A stretch of DNA of 53,909 nucleotides from Laetiporus sulphureus 93-53 (Eukaryota; Basidiomycota; Agaricomycetes; Polyporales; Laetiporaceae). Both the position numbers and the translations under genes were made by a program. Under the pieces are notes generated by a model, which saw only the letters and a program-made list of their open reading frames with translations, ran no database searches and was not told where the DNA came from. Location: contig NW_024468605.1 in NCBI RefSeq assembly GCF_001632365.1, positions 1 through 53,909 on the forward strand, written 5' to 3'. Shown here one piece after another: positions 33,057 to 43,475 of this stretch. Every line of letters starts with the position of its first letter. Position 1 is the stretch's first letter.

Positions 33057-34218
33057 ATGGTGCCGTCCGCAGAACGTCACTGGTATCTAGATATGGTCCA
33101 GAACATCGGCAAAGCCCAGTCAGACGAGCTGGTAGGTTGCCGTTCGTGATCTATAACCGTCCACCTTCTGAAACAATCTCTAGCCGGCTCTTCTCGAGGT
33201 ATCGAGAGCAGCAATAAGCTACCTACTGGACGGTCTTCATGTCAGCCCCACGCCCATGCACCGCGATTTCGAGCTCGAGTCTCGGGTCAGAGAACTGGCG
33301 CAAAGTTGGCCCTTCGGTGAACGTATCCGCCCTCACATTGTCACAGCCCTCACAATCACCGAAACGGCGTATCATCACGTGTCGGATATGAACGCTAAAG
33401 TCGCTATCACCGTTTTCACCGCTCTCCTTACCTGCATGGACGATCCTGGCAAGCACAATTCCGATGCCGTAGATTCCATCGATCATTATCGGAGGCTTTG
33501 CAACGGGTCCGCTATGCACGACCCCGGAATGCTTGGAGAACTCAACAGATGTTTGAAGGGGATGTGGGATCTCTACCCGCCCCTCGGAGCGAACGCAATC
33601 TTTATCGCCACTCTCAAGTTCATGAATGGCACAATGTTGGAGAACTCGGACGAATCGGCCTTCAGTAACAGCAGCGGAAGCCGTGCATTCGTGGAATATC
33701 AGCGAAACCTCACTGGCATCTCTGAAGCATATGCATTCTTCATTTGGGACAAGAAATCGTTCCCCGACTCGCGCGTATACGAGCGAGCGATCCCGTAAGT
33801 TATATCGCTCATCAGCGTTATCTAAATCAGTCTCTCAAATTATGCATGTAGAGACGCTGCATTGGCTGTAAATTACGTCAAGTATGCTGCTGTTCATTCT
33901 CATGCCATTGAAATCTATCTGACATATAATCACGCCAGTGACCTTCTCTCGTTCTACAAGGAGGAAGCTGCAGGTGAAATGGTGAACTACATTCACAATC
34001 GCGCTATCGTCATGCACAGATCAGCCGCTCAGACTCTGTGCGAAGTCGCCGACGAGATTATCGCCGCGTCTGCCCGTGTTCGCAGCAATCTCTTGAGCGA
34101 GGATGCGATAGATGCATGGGATAGCTTCGAGAAGGGCTACATCATGTTTCATATCGGCGACCCGCGATATCGTTTGCAGGAGATCCTTGGAATGGAATAC
34201 ATGATAGATGCATACTAG
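33057..34218 (+). CDS. Tri5-like sesquiterpene synthase 2
   Basis: Second trichodiene-synthase-family cyclase. Exons 33057-33131, 33184-33794, 33852-33881, 33939-34218 sum to 996 nt, giving 331 residues. Motifs: CMDDPGK (Asp pair about 111-112, third acid absent), FVEYQRNLTGISEAYAFFIW, NSE triad NDLLSFYKE (N239, S243, E247), DPRYRLQEI near the end (first Arg of RRYR replaced by Pro). The length is slightly under the 370-380 of Fusarium Tri5. The 30-nt third exon and the phases of its flanking introns are the same as in synthases 1 and 3, so all three descend from one gene by duplication. Its stop codon faces that of synthase 3, about 480 bp away. Farnesyl diphosphate as substrate is a family inference. 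Confidence 0.92.
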
Positions 34219-34700
34219 AGATTGTTGTTAGACTGATAGTACTTTGCTGTAGACGAGTCCCATTCTACTTGGCGTCCTTCTTCTGTAAAATACTCGTGAT
34301 TATTAATTTACATGCGTCCATGCAAACTTGTATTAAGATCCCTTCTCAGCGTCAATGGACTTCGGGTCTTGCTGATCAGTATTCAAAGATCTTCATCAAG
34401 TAGATAACGGGCCGAAAGAGAAAGTCTTTCATGATTGTTGTCGATGGCCGCAAAGCAAAACGTGTCCTGTGTCATGGAAGCGGTGAGTTCCCTAAGGGAC
34501 GATGTGCGTGAAAGACCTTCGAGCGGTAGTTCGCTTCGTAAGCGGTCTACAAACATATAAATGGGATTGCGTCTAAGCTCAATACATTGGCAGTGGACAT
34601 CCGTATTCAAACTATGCATATTTGTCATAAGATCTGTTTATTTCCAATAAACCATTACGAGACGCTGCCCTGGACCTGAACCACTATCCACTATCCACCA
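34219..34700. other. Shared 3' intergenic region of the convergent terpene synthases
   Basis: AT-rich, no gene seen. Presumed to hold both 3' ends. Confidence 0.45.
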
Positions 34701-35830
34701 TTACGCGAACGCAGAGGCGTCCATGAGGTATTCCCCTCCGAGCACATCCTTGAGGCGATACCGGGGATTAATCATGTGAACGCCGATGTAGCCTGCCGCG
34801 AAACTCTCCCACGCGTCCCGCACTTCTCCTTCACCCAGGATGTCTCGGATGCGCTCGACAGCCGCGACGGTGTCGCTGATGACAGCTTGGAGTGTCTCCG
34901 GGACGGACTTTCCGGTGACGGATGCGCGCTCGTGGATGTAGGTGTCTGTCTCTCCGGCGAGTTCTTCCTTGTAGAAGGAGAGTATATCGCTGTGCACCGA
35001 AACGATTAGCATACAGTCACGTTATAAAATCGCGTTGGATATGAAGCTCACTTTACGTAGCTAACGTAGAGCATCACATCCCTGGTGAGGAGAAAATCAG
35101 TATTTCAAAGAGTTTTTTCGCTGGCGCATCAGAGACTTACGGGATGGCTTGCATGAACACCTTCGCGTCGGGGAACCGGGACTTTTCCCAGATGAAGCAA
35201 GCGTATGCCTCCGTCGTGGCGCTCATGCTCCGTTTGTACTCCACAAACTGGAGAGCATCACGCGACAACGGCACGCCGCTCGCGTCGTTCTCCAAAAGCG
35301 ACGCATTGATGTATCGCAGCGCGGAAGCGTATATCGTGTTGGCGGAGAAGCCAGAGTAATGCTCCCACATGCGGCCTAGGATCTTGGTGAATTCACCGAG
35401 CATGCCTGCGTTTTGCTGGATGTCGCCTGTGCACATTTGGAGGAGGAATGTGCGGGCGTCGAGTGCGTTGAATACGGCTGGGTCGTCGATGGCGATGATG
35501 AGCGTCGTGAAGAGGGTGATTTGGACTCTGGTGTCGAGGCTTGGGATGTGGTTGTATGCTGTTACGGTGAGGATGATGGCGGTGATGAGATGAGGGCGAA
35601 GGAGGTCTGCGTTGCCCCATGGTTGTACGGCTTCCTTGACTCGAGCTTCTAATTCGGCGTCTCTCTTGTAGTTCGGAAATGTGAGGTTGATCTTCTTGAG
35701 GAAATTACGTATCACAGTTTGAGACGTCGTAGCAGCGTTCTAACGCAGGAGCATTCAAAATATCAGTATTGTACAACGTAGATAAAACACGTTAGTGACA
35801 TACCGGTACGTTTGTCTGAGAGATAGCCAT
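34701..35830 (-). CDS. Tri5-like sesquiterpene synthase 3
   Basis: Third cyclase, on the minus strand. Exons 35804-35830, 35141-35739, 35052-35081, 34701-34989 sum to 945 nt, giving 314 residues from ATG to TAA. Motifs: AIDDPAV (Asp 94-95; a hydrophobic residue replaces the later acid), FVEYKRSMSATTEAYACFIW, NSE triad NDILSFYKE (N219, S223, E227), NPRYRLKDV near the end. It is shorter at the N-terminus than its two paralogues. The 30-nt exon is again conserved. No transit peptide is seen, consistent with a cytosolic enzyme. The inverted, tail-to-tail arrangement with synthase 2 suggests an inverted duplication. Confidence 0.92.
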
Positions 35831-38800
35831 GGCGTAGCGGTTTCAACGACAGTTTCTAAGAAAAGGAGCTCGGATGACGAAAGTCTGCGCTGTAAGTCTA
35901 CTGCTTGGTCGACCTGGGGTGTGAGGAGATGCAGGTCAGCAGAGGGAACGACCGTCCTGTACTTATAGTGTAGCATTACTGTGGCGTGCGCGACTCGCAA
36001 TCCCGTAGGTTCACTGCCTTGATTGCACCGTAGATTGGAGGTTGCCGAATTCATGAGCAATAACCGTACGAAAAAGGTTACGACGGCCGGCTGGACCTCC
36101 GTTCCGACCACTTACGACGCAGGGCTCTCATCCCTAATTGGAGCACTGGTTCGAGTTCAAGTAGACCGTTTGATCGTCGTATCACGGTGACGCGGCTGAT
36201 ACTCGGTACCTACCCAGAACACCTTCGTGAACATTCTCTCCGTGCGCCTTTCCCGAACGTGACGTGTGTGGCTTTGTAGACGTGACATCGATTACTGAAC
36301 TGGCGCTGGAAATGTCTGCTTTGCGTAGGCCATGCCCATTATGTTCCCGAAATTGCGAGCAAATCCTCAAGCGATGCACGGAGGAGTTGGAGGGCCGTTT
36401 TGACAGAGCTCGAAAAGGAAATGTTGACAACCGCAACGTTTCAGCGCGCCTGATCACCGATTGTAACTCGGAGAAGCCAGCGATGCATTGACTCCTGGAG
36501 CAGGGGCATCTGAGAGTGCAGTCCTGCTTTGATCGGATCGTCTAGAGGGACAGCTTCGATCGCAGAGGCTATGTCTGCCAAAGCGTTCGAACGGGGGATC
36601 TACTGATATATCATGCCAGTGATGAGCAGAGAACATCATTGCCAAGCTGTCTCAAGTGCATGAGTTTGGTAAGACAACAGGAGAATTTCGAGCGCTTCAA
36701 GCACAATTGTCACTGCTGTACACTGACGACATATCGCGTCACGCCTGCTATTGACTTGGGAATCCAGTGTGGGGAAAGAAGAACATGTCCATAGACTCAC
36801 CCAATTGGTGGGAGATAGTCGGATGACACTTCCGAACTCGAGGTACAGGATGAGCGGCAAGGTGAACGCTAAAGCGCCAAGTGTCACTCTGTCATGACAT
36901 TCTGCAAGAGAGGAGCAGCTACATTGCCATGTTACCGCGAGCAGGGCGTTTGGTCGGTGGACAATACTAATATAGCTGCTCGCGGATCATACAAATTTGA
37001 AAATCCTTGCGATGCACTTGCCAATCCGCACTTTGGTGGGTATGCAAGAGGTTTGGTTGTGACCAGATCAGCACGTAAAAGGACAGCCTCGGTTGTGTTG
37101 ACAGTCGGCGCGTTAGGTCAGATGACCGAACAACGGTCCTGAAATGATGTTGCTTCCGAGGAAAGACGTGCCTTGGCCGTATCGCGCTTCGCTATCATAG
37201 CGCCGGTTATGCACCGAGATTGGCCAAAGATGTAGCCGGCTTTTCATTGGCCATCAAAACGTGTCTTGGGCCACCACGCTGTGCGCCTTCTCCGTTCATA
37301 ATCAAACTCAAACTTGGGTGAGTTGGCGACAAGCGCCGGGTCCAAATAACAGTTGCGGCAGAAGCATGGTGCAGGGGAGAAACAGCAGCAATCGGGTTTA
37401 ATCACAAAAGGGCTGTATACACGAGCAATGCATTGAATGACGGAGAGCATAATTACAAGTGTGGAGTAAAGTGTTTACCGTCGTACGTGGACACGTAGGT
37501 ATGATAAGGAGCCTGTTAACGTTACGTGTGAATGGTACTGGAATGTCAGCAGCCCTCGCAGCAACCATCGTTGATGTTATACCTCCACATTGCACCGTGG
37601 ACAAGGTCGATGGCCATCCAGCTAAGCCCCATGGCCCACTGCCCCATCCACCAACGTCTATGTGCGCCAAACGCGGCTCACTTCATTGATGAAGCGCAAC
37701 TCGCTGGTCTACTTTCAGACGCAGATGTCCCTGCAGCTCCAAGCATCATTGCAGAGCGATGCAAGCAGCTCCATTGGAGCACGTCAGCGGAGCGGCGATT
37801 CGTACAAGCGCACGAAGAGGCTCTCTGTGCTGACGCTCACTCCCCTCCCCCTACATTTGCCACCGCGCGACTGTGTTTTGACATCTTCTAGCACGGTCCT
37901 CACACCGTGTTGCGCAATGGAAACGAATGCCTCGGAAGGGCGATCGACTAGCGGTTCGGTGGTCGAAGCCTTTCGTCCCGCCGCGGCTTGCCGATTAGTA
38001 TCGCGGAAACTCGTCGCCATCATCAATGATGCTCACGGCACGCTCTGTCCCCGCGAAGCCGCGCTCGGGCGACATGCGGACGGCAGCGTCGCTTTTGGCA
38101 TACAACACCCCAGGGGCCTGGCAGACGGAGGGCACGCCTGCACTGAATGGCTGTAGGGCGCGGAGAAGCAGCCTCAGAGAGTAATCAGCACGACGCCAAC
38201 GGGGATTAATGCGCGAATACGTATGAGGGCGGCCCACCCACATTAAGGTCGAACCAGTGGAGTGGAGACGATGAGCACCAGGTTGGCCGACGTTCCGCCA
38301 TCCTATGTTGCCCGCTTGATGCAGCAGTAGTATGGCATTAGATCGATGTAAGGCGTGAATGGTAGCAGTATAAACGTAGCGGCACAAGTCGAACTTTCAG
38401 CCCATCGGTCGTCTGAACATATACGGGCCGGGATCAGCGGCGCTGTATCAATCCGATGGTGCACGATATAACCTTGGCACCAGAGGCCGTCCGAATGCTG
38501 TGTACAGCAAGATGGGCGGGTGAGTTAGGGCGAAAGCGATGCAGGCACAAACAACACGACGTGACGAAACAGAAGGGTCAAGTGAGGGCAAAAGTGGCGC
38601 TGGAGCTGACATCAGCGTTAGGGCAAGTGACGACGAAAACAGGCAGCATGTTGAAGAAGTACATGACAGTAACGGGCTGCAAGACGACGGTGAAAAGCGA
38701 CGTTGGCGCAGGGAAGATCACACAGAGGGTAGGGTCGAGCACGTTGGAGCGAAAGCGGAGCACGAGCTAATGTCAGCGGGGCGAGTCCGAGCGAAAGCGG

Positions 38801-39434
38801 CGCATCAATGACTCGGATCGAGAGAAGCGCTAACCCGAAAAGGGTGATCGGACAACCTCCTATTTCTTACGTAAGCGTCAAAGCCTGCATGCATGGTAAT
38901 AGCCAAATACCATTCTGTTATTTGGAACTCTAAATGTAGCCCCTCATATCATGTTTCAGCCCCGACGACAACATTATTTTTATCTCCGACGATGCGCGGT
39001 GTCATGCCCGGCTTCATGGAGTATCCAAACTCTGCAGATTGGCTTCGCGGCATCCTTGTTAATCCCCATTACACCGAGCGGGGACCTACTTGACTCTGAC
39101 TGACTGTCAATGCGGCAGCTACTACTGCAAAGAAAGTTCCATTCAAATCTAGGAGAAGTTTTGAGTCACTAAGGGCGGTTTGGCAAAAATCGACGCGCAG
39201 GAAAGGTGCAATTTCAACACCTTTACCTGCACCAAGGGTTGCTGTGTGCGCCACGTCCCTGGCCAGGCAAGCAGCTCGATCATGCGTTGCCGCACAAGCG
39301 CCAGCCAACTGATTTCTCTGCTGCTCGACGTTGAATTCACCACGCAGCACACAGGTGACACAGAATACAGAGATAGTCTAAAGTCCTCTTTTCCAAGTAC
39401 ATTTGGGCTAGTGTACAACTTATTTGCCTACTTC
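35831..39434. other. 3.6-kb gene-poor region
   Basis: No gene recognised on either strand. Open frames here (for example about 37530-38160 plus and 37995-38390 minus) overlap one another and lack family motifs or coherent introns. A GC-rich, AGCG/GAAAGCGG-repetitive stretch lies at about 38560-38820. The first few hundred bases are the promoter side of synthase 3. Confidence 0.4.
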
Positions 39435-40884
39435 TTACTCCTTCGACACCTTGATGACAACCTTGCCAATGTGCTGCTGGCTCTCCAGATACTCATACGC
39501 AGCACGCGCTTCCTCGAACTCAAAGATCGAGTTGATAACAGGCTTGATTTGACGCGCGGTGATGAGGCGGTTCATGTCCTCGAACCTGCCAGCCATCGTT
39601 AGTGCAATGGGTAATGACACGCATGCAAGGAATGCTTACTGGGTACGTGACCCTATAAGGATACCTCGGAGCGTCACAGCCTTGCCGAGGAGCAATGCGG
39701 GTAGGTTGCCTAGATCGCCAGTCTGGTGCAACTAGGTTAGCTTGCACTTGCGTTCAGCAAGCAGAATCTACTCACTCCGACGCCGGCGACAAAGCCAATG
39801 ACATGAATAAAGCCGCCATAACGAACGGACTGAATGGACTTGTGCAGGGTGCCCACGCCGCCGACTTCGATGACGTGATCGACGCCCCTGCCGTGTGTCT
39901 AATGCACCGTCAGCAGAGTACAACACGCAAGCGGACAACGACGAACCACTCGGAGGACTTCCTTCTCCCAATTCGGCGTTTTCTTGTAGTTGATGCAATG
40001 TGCGGCACCGAGCTTCGCGGCCACTTCGAGCTTGCTGTCTGATGACGACGTCACGATGACGTCGGCACCGGAAGCTGCGGCGAACTGCAGCCCGAAGGTC
40101 GAGACACCTCCCGTACCAAGCACAAGGACAGTGTCTCCGCCCTTGAGAGGGACTGGTCCCATGAGCGCGTTGTAGGCTGTCAGTGCGGCGCATCTGAAAG
40201 TACGATTCATCAGAGCATGATAGGGGTACACAGATGCAGGCGACGCACGGCAATGTGGAGGCCTCAACATAGGAGAGATGGGGAGGGATCGTCACCAAGG
40301 CCTGCCGTTCAGTGTCATCAACTCAAGCGCAGGATTACTCGATGGAGAAGGCGTACGTGTGCTGGTAGAATCTTGTACTCGGTGAGCACGCCGTCAATGG
40401 GAGCGCCGAGGCCAGATAGCTTAATCTCCTCGGTAGGGTCTCCGAAGATGTGTTCCGTGGAGAAGTTGGAGCACACACGGTCGCCGACACTCCACTTCGT
40501 AACCTGATCGCCGACAGCAATGATCTCGCCTGCCATATCGGAGCAAGGGACAGGATCCTCCTTTTGGCCTAGAGGATATTGGCCCTTTGCGACTACAAGG
40601 TCACGGTACTATTCGTCGGGCGTGAGATAATGCGGCTTGCGGAAGAGGGGGGACGAACCTGGAGGGACACTGCGTGCACCTTCACGAGCACCTCTTTCGA
40701 CTTGAGCGCACGGACGGGGGCGCGACGCAATGTGAGGTTGTGGAATCCATCGACCTGGAACAGTAGTAGTAAGGCACTTGGCTCACGAGTGGATTGCTAA
40801 TGAGATGCGTACCTTGGGCAAATGGTATTCACGGGTTACCGTGGGGATGGGCGCTGCAGTGTGGGGTGGTACCGTCAGAGACAT
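39435..40884 (-). CDS. Medium-chain dehydrogenase/reductase, zinc-type alcohol dehydrogenase-like
   Basis: NAD(P)H-dependent oxidoreductase of the MDR superfamily. Minus-strand exons: 40813-40884, 40659-40754, 40357-40608, 40249-40301, 39947-40193, 39776-39898, 39640-39722, 39585-39435, giving 358 residues with continuous phase. The GroES-like N-terminus shows YRDLVVAKGQYP, PVPCSDMAGEI and VGDQVTKWSVGDRV. The Rossmann half shows VLVLGTGGVSTFGLQFAAASGADVIVTS and GRGVDHVIEVGG. The C-terminus LESQQHIGKVVIKV is typical of quinone-reductase-like members. The catalytic and structural zinc Cys clusters of classical alcohol dehydrogenases are not evident, so a zinc-independent reductase is likelier. 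It is divergently arranged with the Chs4-like gene. A role in terpene tailoring is possible only by proximity. Confidence 0.92.
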
Positions 40885-41423
40885 GGTTGGTGTAAGTGCG
40901 TGTTAGGAGGGGGCTCTTATATGGCGGAGAGGGGAAGGCCTAGGGGCCTAGGTGCGGGAGAGAGCTTAAGAGCGAGACCGTGGAGGGGCTTCACATGAAC
41001 CGGATTATGACGACATGCACGACGATGAGCAGCCCGGTCGAATCGTCGAGAGGCCTCCGAAAGCCTGCCATTGGCCAAGCCACTCCGTGCGATGCTTTCT
41101 CCGCGATGTTCACTGCGGCCGCCGGCCAGCTTAGTTGTCTAACCAATCGTCGGGTGCGTCGTGCTCGTCGAGACTGCGGGACACCGTCAGCGAAGAGCTC
41201 GGGAGGACAGCGGATAGTCCAGTTCTGGAGAGTTAGGTGGAGGGCATTTGGGTTCTAGCTGGAGCGGAAAAGAAAGAGGTCGGCCGCGGTGGGAGCGTCG
41301 AGCGTCTACATCACGCGCTCCGTCGTGGGCGAACGCGACTGTCTCCACGACGTCTGAGAGTGTGCCCACGACGTCTTTGACAGCGACCACACTGCCCTCC
41401 CCGCTGTCGTGCACGCCGCACCC
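40885..41423. promoter_or_regulatory. Divergent promoter region (MDR and Chs4-like genes)
   Basis: 539 bp between two opposite start codons, so both promoters must lie here or overlap. No specific operator is recognised. Confidence 0.5.
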
Positions 41424-43147
41424 ATGTATGCCCAGCCACAGGCTCGTCCGTCTTCCAGCTATCAGCCGGATTTCGCTCCTCAGCGCCCGTACGCAGACTT
41501 GGACGCGCGCGACAGTCGGCCGCTTTCTCAGGTATCCTACCAGGGCCCTCCTCCTCGTTCCTCCTCTCGTCCTCCACGCTCCTCTTCTCGCCCTCCAAGA
41601 TCTTCCTCGAGACCTGCGACCCAGATTGAACAGCAGTACGATGACTATGCCTATGACCAGGAGTCGCCTTCTCCGCCAGATCCCGACGGGGACGACTTTT
41701 ACACTTCCTCCCAGGCCAACGTTCATGACCAGTACACACTACCAGCCCAGTCCATCGCCACGCAATCAGTCCGAGCTCCCTCTCCCCCCGCTGCTCTTCT
41801 GGACCACTCGCATCTCCGTCCCGGCAAAGAGGCAGCCCTTCTGTCCCACGCACGCACACTCGAGCTCTACCGTGCCAATGCAAAGAAGACGCAAGACCCC
41901 GACACTCAATTCGAGTTTGCCGTATTCATGATCGACGCATCCAAGACCATGACCATGCCCGTCCCCACCCCCGGCAACGTCATGGAAGTCGAAAAGGCAG
42001 AGCAGAAGCGAGAAGACCTCATTCGCGAGGGTATCGCCCTGCTGAAGAAGCTCGCAGATCGCGGACACATGCCCTCACAGTACTTCCTCGCCGACTGCTA
42101 CGCCAACGGCATCGGCACGCACAAGAACCGCCAGGACTTTGATCGCGCCTTCCCCCTGTTCGTACTCGCCGCGAAGCACGGACACCCCGACGCTGCCTAC
42201 CGCGCAGGCACATGTTGCGAGAACGGCTGGGGCTGCAGACGCGAGTCGGCCAAGGCCGTCATGTTCTACCGCAAGGCGGCCGCCGCAGGCCATCCCGGTG
42301 CGCTCTATCGCTTAGGCATCGCCCAGCTCAATGGCGAGCTCGGCCTTTCCAAAAGCCCTAGAGAGGGAGTCTCGTACTTGAAACGGTCAGCCGAGCATGC
42401 GACTGCCGAGTTCCCGCATGCTCTGCATGAACTGGCGCTGCTCCACGAGAGGGGCATCGACAATGTCCTGTTTGTCGACAATGAATATGCGGCGGAGCTC
42501 CTCGCGCAGGCTGCTGAGCTGGGCTATGCCCCGAGCGCGTATCGTCTGGGAGAGTGCTACGAGTATGGGAAGATGGGTTGTCCGCAGGACCCAGCGCTGT
42601 CAATACACTATTACGTGCGTGCTGGAATCCTGCTCTCGGTGCGACCTAACATCCCTTACTTCCATCTCGCACCAGAATATCGCAGCGCAGCAGAATCACC
42701 GCGACGCGTGCTTCGCGCTCACTGCGTGGTACCTCGTCGGCTCGCCCGGTGTCCTGCCCCAATCTGACACGGAAGCCTTTCTGTGGGCAAAGAGGGCGGC
42801 CGAGGCGGGGCTGCCAAAGGCGATGTATGCCGTTGGCTACTTTCTTGAAGTTGGGATAGGGACGGAGCCGGACGTGAACGAGTGCGTGCATATTTCGCTT
42901 CAGGCGTTACTGTCCGTAGTACCTGGCTGACGTCTTCATTCCTATCGGTATTAGAGCGAAGACATGGTACAAGCGCGCCGCGGAGAAGGGAGACAAGCGT
43001 GCGGCCCAGCGACTCAAGGGCACTGGTCCTATGGCTGAGCCTGGCGGGCCAGGCTCCGTGCTGCATCGCAGTATGAGCGGCAGCGACGAGGCGTCCCTCG
43101 CCCTCTCCGGTAAGAGCGGGAAGGACAAGGACTGTAGCATAATGTGA
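41424..43147 (+). CDS. Sel1-repeat protein, Skt5/Chs4-type chitin synthase regulator with CaaX box
   Basis: Exons 41424-42614, 42676-42881, 42955-43147 give 529 residues. The first 130 are low-complexity with three RSSSRPP repeats. From about residue 140 the protein is a chain of Sel1-like (TPR-related) repeats, recognisable by motifs such as GHMPSQYFLADCYANGIGT, GHPDAAYRAG, AGHPGALYRLG, GYAPSAYRLGECYEYG and AGLPKAMYAVGYFLEVGIG. The C-terminus is CSIM, a prenylation CaaX box as in yeast Skt5/Chs4, which tethers the protein to membrane and activates or localises chitin synthase III. The function is inferred from this architecture; other fungal Sel1 proteins share the repeats, but the CaaX end is a strong discriminator. 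Both introns preserve phase. The start ATG at 41424 opens the longest frame beginning with ATG. Confidence 0.92.
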
Positions 43148-43475
43148 GGCGTGGGAGAGGGACCGGTTCGCGGGTGAGACATCTATGCATATGGATACGT
43201 GGGACACCGGTCATGGACGCATGTGGACTGCTATTGTACGTACGCCCCTCCCCGCCTTTTATTTTCCCTGCTCGCGGATTTGACTTTGTATATGCCACCC
43301 TCCCTTGAATAATCTGCAGGGTGAACGGGGATCACGATACGATGTGCGCCACGGATGTTTTTTCGTCTAGACATATACCATTACATTAATCCAAGCTACT
43401 TCACCAATGCGATCTGCAGTCTGCTACGATTGAGTCCGCACCGCGTCGCGATCAACGGTCGGTACCTTTCCTCCT
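43148..43475. other. Convergent 3' intergenic region
   Basis: 328 bp between the stops of the Chs4-like and DUF3292 genes. No feature seen. Confidence 0.5.

Noticed and set aside
36125..36180. GGTTCGAGTTC stretch resembling a tRNA B box
   Set aside because: No matching A box at the right distance and no foldable acceptor or anticodon stems in the flanks.
37160..38400. Overlapping open frames of 110-165 codons as a gene
   Set aside because: Frames on both strands overlap, no domain or splice pattern is coherent, and the stretch is GC-rich.
38456..38820. 104-codon frame with GAAAGCGG-like repetition as a coding gene
   Set aside because: Low-complexity repetition readable in several frames; no start context or family similarity.
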